A stretch of DNA of 64,000 bases. Source: Symsagittifera roscoffensis. Taxonomy: Eukaryota > Xenacoelomorpha > Acoela > Convolutidae. Positions 43,153-54,465 of the stretch are shown here, piece after piece (positions within the stretch are counted from its first letter, which is position 1; each line of letters begins with the position of its first letter). Under the pieces are notes generated by a model that searched no databases, was not told the origin of the DNA, and saw only the letters and a list, made by a program, of their open reading frames with translations. The DNA is taken from contig NC_087063.1 in NCBI RefSeq assembly GCF_963678635.1, forward strand, positions 65,648,471-65,712,470, in the 5' to 3' direction. The position numbers and the translations under genes were made by a program.

Positions 43153-44220
43153 ACAAGAGTGCTCGTATCAGAGCGAAGCCCTGAATTTTCCAATTGCTTT
43201 TTAAGGTCTATGGAGCAGTAGAAACATGAAAAAAATGAATGTAATAAATAAGAATGAAAATTTTTTGAAAAAAAGTCTTTTCCGTGAAAATCAATCCGCC
43301 ACGCCATATAAATTACTGAGTGATAAATTTCGCTCCTAGTAACAAATCAATTATGGCAAATAAGCTTCCTTCAACCAATTTGGAATGAATTCTAAGACGG
43401 ATTAAATCTGCGCTTACGCGTTGATAGCGCGAAATATATCGCGCGTTAATTGTCCCAAATTGGCCAAAATGGCAATCTTTCAGTCCCCATTTTTTTTCGA
43501 AACATAATCACAGGTAAAATATCTTTTCAAATTAAAGCTCAGGACAACAATAACTTTTCAATGTTTAAAAAATCCGTCAAAAACGGCTTATTACATAGAC
43601 GAAATTTGTCTGAAATTTTCTGTTATTTTCGTGTACAGACCAAAATTACAAACCTCTTTTTTATTCAGACCAAAATTAAAAAGCTCTGGTCCCACTGGGG
43701 TTTGATATCTTGGTCTGGATGGGCCCAGCCGTGGGTGCACACCACTTAAGTAACCGGCCTTGACTCTGACTAAACTGCTCATTTTCTATTTTGAATTATT
43801 GCGCACTACAAAATCGTTTCAAATTGAATTGAGGCAGCTAATTGGTTTTTATTAATTCCATAAATGACTCAAACTGTAACACTCAATTTTTGAGCTCTTT
43901 GTCCTCGCCGCCCCCCCCCCCCCCCCCCGCTTCACATGAGCATCATTTTTATGTTCTAACGAGTGATTTTACTATGAAGAGCAAATAAGTTTATCATGGC
44001 CTAATTTATTAGCATGTCAACTTTCATGACAATCGAACAATGCGAACATTAATTTTAATTATGAAAAATTCCAGGTGGGGGAAAGGAAAAAAGAGCCAAT
44101 TTTCGAGATAATCAGCCTTAATTTCTTAGTTTTACCAATTTTAAAAATACAAAAATTTTTGAGACCAATTAAAGGGCAGTCGGAAAATTCAGGGCTTTGC
44201 CTTGATACGAGCAATCTTGT
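43153..44220. mobile_element. Family A, full-length element with 47 bp terminal inverted repeats
   Basis: The left end ACAAGAGTGCTCGTATCAGA and the inverted right end ACAAGATTGCTCGTATCAAG match over about 47 bp, through GCCCTGAATTTTCC. The length is 1068 bp. No transposase is present. An interrupted C run of about 20 lies at 43909-43929. Left-part copies lie at 14991-15515 and 46440-46935, and a right-part copy ends at 42595. Confidence 0.7.
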
Positions 44221-45014
44221 TTTTTTTTCTGTCAATTTTCGAATTGTTAACTCAACATATTTGAAGGAATCTTTTTATACTGTACTTTATGGTAAAAATA
44301 CGTTTTTAATCTCAGAGTTCAATCTGAAATCTTAAATTTGAAACCGAATAGCCAAAACTTGGATCACTTCTTCTCAAAACAACAAATGTTAATAAATATA
44401 TTTTGTGAATCAAGACACAAAAAACCAGGAAGTACTATGACATAACACCTGACCACGTACAATTTTTTTTCTAGGTTATTAGTCGGGAGGAAAACAACTT
44501 GAGCTGCAAGTTCTTCCCATCACTCAAGGGTCTGCAAGTATAATTTAAAGTTAAACCTTGAGATAACAAATTGCGCAGCGATCAGTAAACCACTTTAACT
44601 TGAGCAGACATAAGCCGAAACAAAAGAGAGACATTAGCAATAAAAAAACTTGAAACTCCTACATGTACGCATATAAAAAATATTCAACTGCACATTTCAA
44701 GCATTAAAAATGAAAAAACAAAAGAAAAAATGCAAAATGGGACAAGCATTTTTTAAAAATGCACGAAATATTAAACGGAATGCTGTTTAGTAAATTGTTT
44801 GCTTGCACCTAGATGAAAATCATAAGCAAATGTGAAATTGCGTTTGAAATAAAAATCAGTTTGATGAAAATCTTTTGAGAAACACAATTATCAGCGTTAA
44901 ATGAGCAATAAAAAAAATTATCGAGCGGTAGAAAAAAGCAGAAATTTCGATAACAAAAAACAAAAAAAAAACGCAAAAAAACATTTTTAGGAATGTAACT
45001 GTTGTGGCTCTTGA
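44221..45014. other. Intergenic DNA, nothing recognised
   Basis: AT-rich, without a protein-like frame or repeat ends. It borders gag debris on the right. Confidence 0.3.
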
Positions 45015-45235
45015 TTAGATTTCGAGAGCCGCTTTTAACATTTCGTCCGATCTGCCTTTTCTACAGATCATTTTTTTCTGAATTTCCGTTTCTCTCATAC
45101 GGCCTATAAATAGATCCGAAATCACTCGTTGTTCTTCTTCTAAGGCCAATGCGCAAAGAGACGCTTGAGCGGACAGATGAGCATAAATTGATTGTAAGTT
45201 GTCTATCCATCCTTCCATCAAAAGTAGTATATTTT
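45015..45235 (-). pseudogene. Ty3/gypsy gag fragment (capsid end)
   Basis: About 68 codons with IYAHLSAQASLCAL, EEEQRVISDLFIGRM and TEIQKKMI. The same order (DLFIGRIRDLDVQQQLIKA) is found in the gag of the 47.8-54.1 kb element. It is probably one half of a gag split from the piece at 46.13-46.33 kb by the MITE at 45302-45950. Confidence 0.6.
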
Positions 45236-45301
45236 AGGATGTACTAAAGTGATGTCTTTTTTTTAAAACGGTTCTAACGTTTTTTTTTTGACATTAAGCT
45301 A

Positions 45302-45950
45302 CCCGCATCCAAGTTTAGGCGTAAGTAATCGATTATAAAGGATTATTATGATGACTTTTCGACAAATATAAATGATAATTATTACAGAGTTTCATAGAGA
45401 TCCTTTCACATGAGTGGAAAGGTTCCCGCGGTAGATGAAAAACAAACTTCCGAAAAAACCATGAAAGTAAGTAAATTTGCTGATGTTTTGGTGTTTAAAT
45501 AAGTTTGAAATATGCAACACCAAACAATTCCAATGGGGAAGAAATGAAAAAAAAACGAAAAAAGTTGAATTATTTGGAAAACTTTTAAAAAAATTTTCTG
45601 ATTTTTCATAGGAACCAACGTCTACAAAAAGCATAAAATATAAGCAATATAGATGCAACTTCGAAGACAAAATGGACAAACAAAAGGGATTATAAACAAT
45701 TATAATTGATTATAATGGATTTTTGTGCAAAACTGATGAAATGGAAATTTGAACAAAAATAATGTATTACAATCAATTATAATCGATTATAATTGTATCG
45801 AAAAGTAGACGAATAAATTACCAATTATAATCCAAAAAGAGAAGTCATAATCGATTATCAATTGATTAAAATCGATTGTTTCCCAATTTTAGTAAGACTG
45901 GTACTAAAATCGTAATATAATCGATTATTAACGCTTGAAACTGGATACCG
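45302..45950. mobile_element. Foldback MITE rich in ATAATCGATTATAAT, copy 2 (shortened)
   Basis: The left end CCCGCATCCAAGTTTAGGCG follows a TA (45300-45301). The right end reads AAACTGGATACCG, a damaged inverse of the terminus. It lacks roughly a third of copy 1, between the left arm and the TTTCATAGAGATCC block; the rest is colinear. Confidence 0.75.
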
Positions 45951-46129
45951 ATAGATTCTGCTTTGTGTTCATGTACAGTTGCGTTTACTTTAGGTTCCTT
46001 TGGTCTAAGTTCCTGATAAGTCTAGATCAACCCTAGCTAACCTAATAGTTCTGTCCATTTCAGATTCTGTAATTGATGACTGTTCGGGCGTTCAAGAAGG
46101 GTCGTTATAAATCGTTCTCGGGGGAGTCA

Positions 46130-46335
46130 GTAGCGTCACAATTGACCTTCAGTCACTCAGCTAGTAGGAATTGGCCAATCCAGTTATATCACGAGAAGGG
46201 TTAGGTCGTTCAGACGTGTTAAGAATCCCACCATATTGGTTGAAATCAACACTTAATCAAGTGTTGATTTCAACCAATATGGTGGGATTCTTAACACATC
46301 TGAACGATCATCTTGAAACGAATTTGCTGACTGCG
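46130..46335 (-). pseudogene. Gag N-terminal remnant with inverted duplication
   Basis: Both strands encode RSDVLRIPPYWLKSTL, resembling RTELLGIPPFWAKPSI at the start of the gag at 53.8 kb. The minus strand also has WIGQFLL, as in that gag. The first block is present twice, head to head, making the hairpin at 46207-46306. Confidence 0.6.
46207..46306. repeat. 48 bp-arm hairpin inside gag remnant
   Basis: Arms 46207-46254 and 46259-46306 with loop AATC and a single mismatch (ACGTG against CACAT). Such a near-perfect inverted duplication must be young, although the surrounding gag is decayed. Confidence 0.9.
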
Positions 46336-46439
46336 CGTAATGACAAATCCTAGACTTATCAAAAGACTGAAATAGTGTACATAGATTACAAAATGATAAA
46401 TACTAAACTTTGTATAATTACACAAAAACAAATACAAAC

Positions 46440-46935
46440 AAGACTGCTCGTATCAGGGCGAAGCCCTGAATGTTCCGACTGCCTTTTAAGGTTTATGGAG
46501 CAGTAATAACATTTAAAAATTCAATGAAATGAAGCAAAAGAAAAATTTTTCTTTTCTAAAATGTGAAATTTTTAATGAAAATCATCTGCTGCTTGTAACA
46601 AACCAATTATGGCAAATAAGCTTCTTTTAACCAATTTGGAACGATTTTTATCACGGATTAACTCTCCGCTTACGCGTTAATAGCGCGAAATATATCGCGC
46701 GTTAATTGTCCCAAATTGGCCAAAATGCCAATCTTTAAACCCCCGTAACTTTATGAAAAATAATCACAGGTAAAATATCTTTTCAAATGCGAGCTCAAGA
46801 CAACAATACCTTTCGAATGATATTTAAAAATTCTGTCAAAAATGGCTAGTTAAAAAAGTCGAAATTTGTCTGAAGAAAAAAAAACCCACCCCGAGCACAA
46901 ATATTCCGTTACTTTCGTATCGAAAGTCGGAACAA
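46440..46935 (+). repeat. Family A dispersed repeat, left-part copy
   Basis: It starts AAGACTGCTCGTATCAGGGC. It is the closest relative of 14991-15515 and contains the TAGCGCGAAATATATCGCGC palindrome also found at 43.42 kb. It ends near TATCGAAAGTCGGAACAA. Confidence 0.7.
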
Positions 46936-47780
46936 AAAGCAATTTTAATGTGCTGCGGAGAACAGTTTTTGTTATTCAGATACAAGGCTAGAACGCCAAC
47001 CCTGGTAAGTCGCTTTGCTCGTTGAGGCAATGGTCGCCCAAGCAAAAATTTTACAAAAAAAATTTTTTTGATATAAATTTCGATTTTTTCTTTTAAAATT
47101 TTTTTTCTCGATACCCATATAAAATAAACTTCAGTCAGTCAATTTTTAGCGTGCTACGAACACATTAACCATCTACTTGCGTTTGCTGACGTCTTTTTTT
47201 AGCGTTATACCGGTTTTGCTTGGGGTGGATAGCTCAATTGGTCATTACGGGGGAGGGAGAGATTGCTCAATTGATCCTCGTTATATTTAGCTGCTGGCAG
47301 AAAAAGAACAATAAACATGGGAGCTAAGCCAAGTAATCAAAGAAAGCAATTTGAAATCTCTCACAATATCAAAAGAGAAGTTTCAATAGGAGCAAAACAT
47401 GCATAGTTAGTTTAGTGAAACTCGCTTAAATCAAGAAGTTAAAAGTTTTTTATATGACCATAAACAGTATGCACTTAACCTCTCACAAAGCGACACTACA
47501 TTTCACAAACAAGCGAATGGCATACAGGGGCATCCAAATAGCAAGAAATTGTAATAAAAAAGCAAGCTTTGAAAACCAAAAAGGTTTTAACGACAAGGCA
47601 TGCCTAAATTTAAAAAAAACTAAAGAGGATTTAACAATAATGCATGCAAACTGCTGACTTTTGGGTATGTAAAAAAAGTCCTACTATTTGAGCCACGTGT
47701 CCTGTGCCCTTAAAAAGGTGCACACTTTATCGATAGTAAAAACACTGGGCTCGATTACACAGGGGATAAAAGACAAGTTG
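46936..47780. other. Intergenic DNA, nothing recognised
   Basis: Short AT-rich frames only. No repeat termini found. Confidence 0.3.
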
Positions 47781-47809
47781 GTAACGAGGTACCGAAGGTC
47801 GCCTCACGA
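47781..47809 (-). repeat. Putative LTR segment, left
   Basis: 29 bp, 28 identical to 54115-54143 in direct orientation. It lies about 200 bp beyond the last pol codon. Confidence 0.5.
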
Positions 47810-48007
47810 TATTCCCCACATGCGGAAAAATTTTGTAAAGTGGCTTGATAAAAAAAAGAATGAAAAAAGAAATAGAAAGCACCGGAACGACCATAAATTT
47901 AATAGCACCCCTATCCATACAAATGCCAGGTGACTCAATATAAGCAAGAAATACCGCGAGGTATAGAATTTTAAGCAAGTTTTGTATAGTTTTATTCCCG
48001 ATGATAG

Positions 48008-49175
48008 TCATTTAGTGTGAAGAGTTTTCATTATGTCCGCAAATGAATGAGAAGGTGCTTCCGGCACGGCAATATTAGGTTGGTCCCTGATGAGCATCTT
48101 GCAGGGAGATGACGTAATCGGTGGAGTCAGGTCTTGAGCGGGTAATGGGCCAGCCTGATCTTCCTCCTCTATAAGTTTAACTGAATGGTGCAAAGGATCG
48201 GCGAAGAATCGGATATGCTTCCTATTGCGCAAGAGATAATGACGGGTACAAAGATCGTAGTTCAGAACTGGCGTCCTGCGTTGTTCGCTCTTGTGCCACT
48301 GATGACACGACAGCCGGAGTTGAAGACACTACAGCAAAATCCATTAAGCCGGAGCCAGTAAATTGAGCCTCGGACGAACTAGGCGTCAAAATTGTGTTCG
48401 TGACAGCAGTTGCGCTAGGCAGCTGAGTAAGGGTATCGGACGGCCTTAAGAACTTGACTGGCGGAGAATCTTCCGACAACGGAGGACATGCCGTGACTGG
48501 AGTTGTTTCTTTCAGCACATGGGGATGACTTGACCCTGAAGAGCCCTCACTGGACGAGTCTGCCGTGAGATCGACCACAACTGGATCGGAAAAGCTCGGA
48601 TTAGTCAGGCGTTGCTCCATTAACACTGGTTTAGACCGGAGAACCGCTCTGTTAACAGCGCCAGCAGAAGTTGTGGCAGGAAGACGATCACTTAGCGTGT
48701 TTTGGCAAACTGAAATGCTATACTGAAAGTTAGGTTTAATGCAAATATGGTTTTTCCGTCTCTCTTTATCAGTGACATAAATGTGATTCATAATTTGAGT
48801 GATCTTGAATTTCGCAGTTTTATAAGGAGGTTTTCCCGATTGTCGATCTATGATTTTTCTAAAGTCTTTTACTCGTTTAGGATCATTCAGATGAAGTTTT
48901 TCCATTTCACCTGTTTTGGTCGGGCGACGGGCTTGCTGAGCCGCAAATTTCCGTTGGCTATTGGAGATCACCGGGGGTGTAGGACTCGTAGAATCGTAGA
49001 TTGTTTCGGGTAAGGCCAGCTTGAAGTGAGTGTGCAAGATCTGAGTGCCGACTGGACAGTTATTTGAGGACAAGTTTGCCGCTCTCCGCCGGAAGGTTTC
49101 TCTTATACTGAGACCACTTATTCGCTGCCCGCACAAGATCCGCGAGAGCCTTATATGGCTCGCTGTCTGCAACAT
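48008..49175 (-). pseudogene. C-terminal extension of pol, after frameshifts
   Basis: Two overlapping frames (49175-48222 and 48232-48008) continue the integrase ORF after a frameshift within 49060-49175. The residues are rich in Ser, Thr and Pro, with a basic stretch (RRKNHICIKPNFQYSISV) near the middle. No chromodomain or known domain is recognised. Confidence 0.55.
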
Positions 49176-50442
49176 TGCCGTCTAAAGAGAACATCGGTCG
49201 ATAGTGAGGAGTAATGGTAGGACTAGCGCTGCCTCTGGCGACCACCTTGGCTCGATTTCTGCTGTAGTCTTGACTGGCGATCTGATCCGGCGTGAGTAGG
49301 TTACGTTCGAGTCCTTTAGCTGAAGAAGCATTATTAACAATATTACGATAAGCTTGAGACCACTCATTTTTCGGTTTCTGACCAAAATGTAGCTCTACAG
49401 GCGATTTGTTAAGTACAGCGTGCTTACATTTGCGTATATCTTGAACTATCTGCTGAATCGTTCTTACTAAATTAACAAAATTTGGATCGAGTTTTGCAGT
49501 AACCAATTTACGCTCAATAGTTTGTATTGAACACTCAACCAGACCACTGCCTCGGTGATCTCCAACCGGTGATAGAATATGAATGATGCCTCTACTAGAA
49601 CAAAATTGCTTAACCATGTCATTTTTAAACCCAGACCCGTGATCAGCCCTGATAGATTGAGGTAGACCATGAGTACGTATATAAGAATCCAGAAAATTCA
49701 CGACTTTTTTCGCATCCGTAGTTTTCGTAATAAGAACCGAGGGAAATTTAGAGAAACGGTCAATAGCAAATAAGAGGAAGGTCTTTTTGCCCTTACAATC
49801 CAAGATAGGCCCAGCAAAATCTAACTGAAGTTCTTGATTAAGACCAGACAGATTAGGTAAAGATTGCGCCCTATTAAACGTTTTAGTAGATTTAAAATTC
49901 TTATCATACAACGTGCATTCACGGCACTTTTCGCACGTATCGACAATCTGTCGGTTAAGGAATAGCCACCAAAGGTATTCAGAGGCCGACATCATCGCCG
50001 GGATTGCTGATTTATTGTCGAAAATCACGCACTCGTTAACTACCGCAGCTTTGGTCCAAAACTGGGCTATGTAGGACCTTAACTTGTTAAAGGACGTCAC
50101 GTCTTTGTTAATGATTGCGCGTTTCATGGGGCCCCAAAAATTTATCCTCCTTTGTGAGTTCGGCCACAAGATCTGCATCGAATAGGCCATAGGTAAACCC
50201 ACTATGTATTTTCGGGATTTGAGCAGAATCGGCTTTCCTCCATTCACGGCGAAGACTCCAATCTTTTTAGCTGTGTGTAGTTTCCCCGGTTTAGATAGCC
50301 GGGACCTCCGCATCGCCTCTAGCAACTGGGCATGCCCTTCTTTCCAAGAGTTAATCCGAGCGGCAACAAACCGGGTTCTGGCAGCCCGCTCTCGTGTCTT
50401 GTCGTGCTGGCGAATTTGATCTATTCTGGACACCCTGCCCAT
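49060..50442 (-). CDS. Ty3/gypsy integrase ORF (460 codons, open)
   Basis: The zinc-binding end (CEKCRECTLYDK) is followed by the catalytic core. LDFAGPI carries the first Asp, IRADHGSGF the second, and GDHRGSGLVECSIQTIERK the Glu, so the D,D-E triad is complete at about residues 215-310. LHFGQKPKNEW follows as in other Ty3 integrases. The ORF has its own ATG at 50442 but was originally part of a pol polyprotein; upstream pol is broken by stops, so normal expression is unlikely. Integrase inserts the element's cDNA into host DNA. The remaining C-terminal part lies in the next frame. Confidence 0.88.
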   Translation of the reverse strand: MGRVSRIDQIRQHDKTRERAARTRFVAARINSWKEGHAQLLEAMRRSRLSKPGKLHTAKKIGVFAVNGGKPILLKSRKYIVGLPMAYSMQILWPNSQRRINFWGPMKRAIINKDVTSFNKLRSYIAQFWTKAAVVNECVIFDNKSAIPAMMSASEYLWWLFLNRQIVDTCEKCRECTLYDKNFKSTKTFNRAQSLPNLSGLNQELQLDFAGPILDCKGKKTFLLFAIDRFSKFPSVLITKTTDAKKVVNFLDSYIRTHGLPQSIRADHGSGFKNDMVKQFCSSRGIIHILSPVGDHRGSGLVECSIQTIERKLVTAKLDPNFVNLVRTIQQIVQDIRKCKHAVLNKSPVELHFGQKPKNEWSQAYRNIVNNASSAKGLERNLLTPDQIASQDYSRNRAKVVARGSASPTITPHYRPMFSLDGNVADSEPYKALADLVRAANKWSQYKRNLPAESGKLVLK

Positions 50443-50975
50443 CTGGCGGGATCGTAGCGAAGTTCTCCATGAAAGTTAGTAAGTCAGTCTGTTCGGCCGT
50501 TTAGTTTAGTATGGTGTTAGAGTTAATAGAACCATTAGTAATAGTATTATTATGTTCATTTTCTGTATCTGGTGGCTGATTCATTACGTAAGGGTAGAGA
50601 TTTAGAAGATTAGGTTTTTGATTAGAGAGTATAGAATAATGATAGTGACTGTTTCGCATTGATTCAGGTCGGAGACAATGATTTTGAGTGAGAATTTCCA
50701 GACTACGATTTTGAATTATCATACTGGTATTTAATTGGTTGACACGCTCCGAGCATAACTCGACGCCCTCTATCGATGAGGATTTAGAGTTGCGAATTTG
50801 CATGATTGATATGATTGGTCAAACTGCTGAGTGCATATATCGACGCCCCCTACCGGAAAATGACGCTGAATTGAGTGGATGTGACGATGCCTTGTTATAA
50901 AGTCGACGCCCTCGTGCGGAAGAAAATCACACCCAGACGACCTATTTTGAGAAAAGCCAGCGCAATTAAAAAAAT

Positions 50976-51329
50976 TTACGGCCTTATTGAAAGCCTCAAT
51001 AGATTTGACAACAAAAAGCTCATTGTATTGAGAGGGCTGGGGGCAGAAAACGTAGGGTAACACGATAGATAATCAACAATGCCCAACGTAACCCCAGGAA
51101 CATAAACAACTTCAAAATCGAAGGGTAATAACCTGTCGGCCCGCCGTGACAAACGAGATTGATAAGAACTGTTATTATAATTTTCATTTAAGGCAGAAAT
51201 TATAACTCTATGATCGGTCAGTACTTGAAAGCGATTTCCTCGAAAATGTTCACAAGCCCAGACGATTGCCAACAATTCCGTTTCATTTGTACTATACTTT
51301 CCTTTCGCATTATTCAGAAAACTGCCCAA
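50976..51329 (-). pseudogene. RNase H fragment
   Basis: 117 open codons with YSTNETELLAIVWACEHFRG, VLTDHRVIISAL and SRLSRRADRLLPFDFEV. This is the Ty3 RNase H core in order, directly after the reverse transcriptase thumb. Confidence 0.88.
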
Positions 51330-52345
51330 GGCAAGCCCCTAATCCATTATGACTAGCATCACATTTTATTCTCGATTTCTTAGAGGAATCATAGTGAAAA
51401 AAGGCTGGGACCGAGTTAATGATGTTCTTAAAGGCATTATCTTGTTCCTCTCCCCACATAAACGACTGCTTGTTACAAGATTTTAACAATTGCCAAAATT
51501 GCACTGTATAAGTGTGTAAATCTGGGATAAAACGCTGCAGATGATTCAAAGAAACCATAAGCGATGGTAGCTGTTTTAAAAGTTTTAGGAGGCTTGAGTG
51601 ATTCGATCGCTTCAATTTTCAAAAATTTAGGAGAGTATACTTGCTCATTGATCTCATAACCCAACCAAGTTAACTGAAAACTCACATTTAATGAAATTTA
51701 AAGCCCAGCCCTCAGCATCAAGTCTCTCCATCACCACCTCTACAGGAGTATTATGATCCTGGACATCTCCTTTCGTGACCACCAAAATAGCGTCTAGATA
51801 ACAAATGACACCATCGATACCCTATAAGGTGCAATTCATTGCCTTTTAGAGCTCAGTTGGCATATCGATTTAGCCATAAAGTCCTGTTTTAAATCTGTAC
51901 GTCCCAGTTGCCTCGCCACACAGAATGTTAAAGTTGCAATGACTACGAGTAAGAGATGACAAGGGCTATTGACTGAAAGCGTACTTCAAGTCCAACGATG
52001 TGAACCACACCTTTCCAGGAACGTTCTCCGTAATGATTTGTGCCACCGAGTCAATAAGTTTGTGTATACTCGGTATCTGGTACTCTTTTTCCAGATTTGT
52101 GCATTCATAGACTTGGCGTTAAGAATAAGTTTGATTGAAACATCCTTCTTAGCTGTCACCACGATGGGTGCAATAAAGTGGTCTGTCGTACACTTATCCA
52201 GTTTCTCAATATGGCCCCTTTCCTCTAGTGTTTTAATTTCTTTCGCAACTCTGTCTTGGATGTGTATTGGAACTTTTCAACCTTAGAAATGACAAGGAAT
52301 AAGAGGAAATTTGAAGTTGGTGTAGACTAAGGTCTTGTGATGTTT
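51330..52345 (-). pseudogene. Reverse transcriptase with damaged YLDD and stops
   Basis: Pieces in several frames: IAPIVVTAKKD in the fingers, the active site CYLDAILVV, and the thumb (FLKIEAIESLKPPKTFK). The codons at 51789-51800 read Tyr-Leu-Asp-Ala, so the second catalytic Asp of YXDD is lost. Frameshifts and stops lie on both sides. Confidence 0.85.
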
Positions 52346-52599
52346 CACAAGAAGGTCTTGTGATGTTTAGATCTGCCCAGTCGATTAAAAACATGAGCGT
52401 ATCGTTTGGCAAAATACGAGCTCCAGTACTCCGATGTCGGATCTTGTGACGTATCTTTGAGCAGATGAATAGGTTGAGCCAGCATTTGAGTTTTTACCAC
52501 TTCCAACTTATCATGAAGATCCAGACTTAGAAGATTACGAGTTCGATTTTCGGAAATGAGGAAATTGGCATCTTCAACTTTCAAACCATTTCAAGAAAT

Positions 52600-52780
52600 A
52601 GGAATCGTGATCGAGCCTAAGAGTCTAATGGGACGCTTATTGTAGTCCGCGTACATGGTTTCAATATGGTGCCTTGCAACATCTCGGAATTTAATGGAAG
52701 GGTTACGCGGAACCAAGAGATCAAAGGTTCGTTTATTGATGAACGAAACCGGACTTCCTGTATCGATCGTGGAGTAAAAG
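52600..52780 (-). pseudogene. Retropepsin-like protease segment
   Basis: In one frame it reads STIDTGSPVSFINKRTFDLL, a standard Asp-Thr-Gly-Ser retropepsin site, followed by VARHHIETMYADYNKRPI. It gives the reference for the altered site of the 30-36 kb element. Confidence 0.82.
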
Positions 52781-52949
52781 AAACTTGAACTTGACCGAAG
52801 TTGAATGCTGAGGCTCCTAGGTTTTCCTCCGATTGATTTAAGTACTTCAATGCTGTCGATCTATATTGCATTCTCTATCTGGAAGACACCGTACTCCGGT
52901 TCACTATCATGTTCGACATCTATGAAGTTACAATCTAACGCATGATTTG

Positions 52950-53816
52950 ACGTTTCCTCACCTTCTTGGATCAAGTTCACCCTTCATTTAGACGAATTGC
53001 AACACTTTGCACGTAACTTCCCGAGCTGGACAAGATTTCCGGTGATCTTGACTAAAAGGGTTACCGCAGAAGTAGCATGGTTTACTCGCTTGGTTACCTT
53101 GGTTATTTTGACGATTCATTTGATTCTGAGGATAATTACGTTTCCCTCTGGACGACTGAATTGAAAAAGTTGGTTCTTATTAAACTTAAATGGTGTTTGA
53201 ATATTGATTACGAGGAAGTAGCTACTGAAATTGGGCTGACGTGCTAACCCCTTTTTCACACTCCAACGCGAGTTTGAAAGTGTTATCGAGATCTGTCTTG
53301 GCTTTAATAAGCTGTTGCTGAACATCTAAATCTCGAATTCTTCCAATGAAGAGGTCTTTAAGTGTCTCCCTTGCTTGAGAATTGGGCGAGTTACAAAATG
53401 CGATTTGAGCACTGAGCCGAGCGTAAGCGAGGAAAAAGGTCGTTATCGAGCATGAATATGGTATTGTACAGCTTCATTCGTTCAACTGTGTAATCCCGTT
53501 CTACTTTAAACAACGTTTCACAATTAGTGGGAAAATCAAGGAACGATGTAACGAGGTCTCTAAGGATGCGAGCATTGGCCTCCGCTGCATCTTCCCCAGT
53601 AGTGATTGTTTCTGGTTTCGGAGGGGGTTGGATCTCCACAGGCTCTGATAGAAGGTCTTGTGAATTTATGTTGTCTTTCAGCCCGACTGCCAGAAAGAAT
53701 TGGCCAATCCAAGACTCCCCAAGAAACGGCGGGTTAATTGATGGTTTTGCCCAGAAGGGAGGGATCCCTAACAGTTCAGTCCTGTTTTCGCTCAGAGGAA
53801 CTGCTGGCTGCGCCAT
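52950..53816 (-). pseudogene. Gag of the 47.8-54.1 kb element
   Basis: The ATG at 53816 opens 141 codons (to 53391), including GIPPFWAKPSI and WIGQFFLAVG. A frameshift near 53400 leads to NSQARETLKDLFIGRIRDLD (about 53230-53390) and then a zinc knuckle, KPCYFCGNPFSQDHRKSCPA, near 53000-53070, which is closed soon after by a stop. Confidence 0.82.
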
Positions 53817-54114
53817 GACATTTGCCGAGTTTTTTTACTCCAAAACTTAGTTGTGTAAATAAATGTAAATTAATTATTGGTTTAAAAATTGGTTAAGTTA
53901 AGTAGTTTAGTTAGATACTCAGTATCAATTTAGTATTTTAACGGTTTGTCTTCAAACCGAGAGTATAACGGCAAGGAAAATGGTTTCATCTAACATAGAT
54001 GTAAATAAACAAGAGAGTGACCACGTTCAACGTGGCGCTCGACATAAGCCGCTGAATGACCTTGATTAAGGTTAATGAAATAAACTGCAGAGTTACTACC
54101 AAAAAAACAGGTGT

Positions 54115-54143
54115 GTAACGAGGTATCGAAGGTCGCCTCACGA
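54115..54143 (-). repeat. Putative LTR segment, right
   Basis: Partner of 47781-47809. It lies about 300 bp outside the gag start, as a 5' LTR on this strand should. Confidence 0.5.
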
Positions 54144-54465
54144 GTGGCAAAAAAGTGAATTCTGTACTAAAAACAGTATTCAAATTCGTAACTTAACACA
54201 ACCAAAAGGAAGTTGGATAATACCAATAGAACCTTATGAGTCTCAGACAAAAACCTTTCAGCCACGGACGCTTATTAAATGACACTGACCACAAATTAAG
54301 CAGAGAACAGATGCTATGAAATTTCCAATGCTACAGATCTAGATTATAGCAAAGGCGCCACCAAATAAGTGAATAATTTTAAGGAAAAATTTATTTGCGA
54401 ATTTGCTTAGAAAAAAAGGATCGTACTAATACACTAACACTTGCAAGCTCGCAAGTGTAACAACT

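Larger units (their letters stand above)
47781..54143 (-). mobile_element. Degraded Ty3/gypsy element, integrase ORF still open
   Basis: Gag, protease, reverse transcriptase, RNase H and integrase follow each other on the minus strand from 53.8 down to 48.0 kb. A 29 bp block (GTAACGAGGTACCGAAGGTC onward) occurs at 47781-47809 and again at 54115-54143 in the same orientation with one difference. It probably marks the LTRs, but similarity fades quickly beyond it, so LTR borders are not defined. Stops and shifts interrupt gag and reverse transcriptase. Confidence 0.75.

Noticed and set aside
43909-43929. Long C run, and other G/C homopolymers at 22327, 31000 and 63955
   Set aside because: Homopolymer tracts with length likely affected by sequencing error. 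No structured G-quadruplex series is evident.
46171-46353. 60-codon plus-strand ORF
   Set aside because: It is part of an inverted duplication of a gag fragment, not a gene.
48747-50419. Plus-strand ORFs antisense to integrase
   Set aside because: They are shadows of the integrase reading frame, with no independent support.
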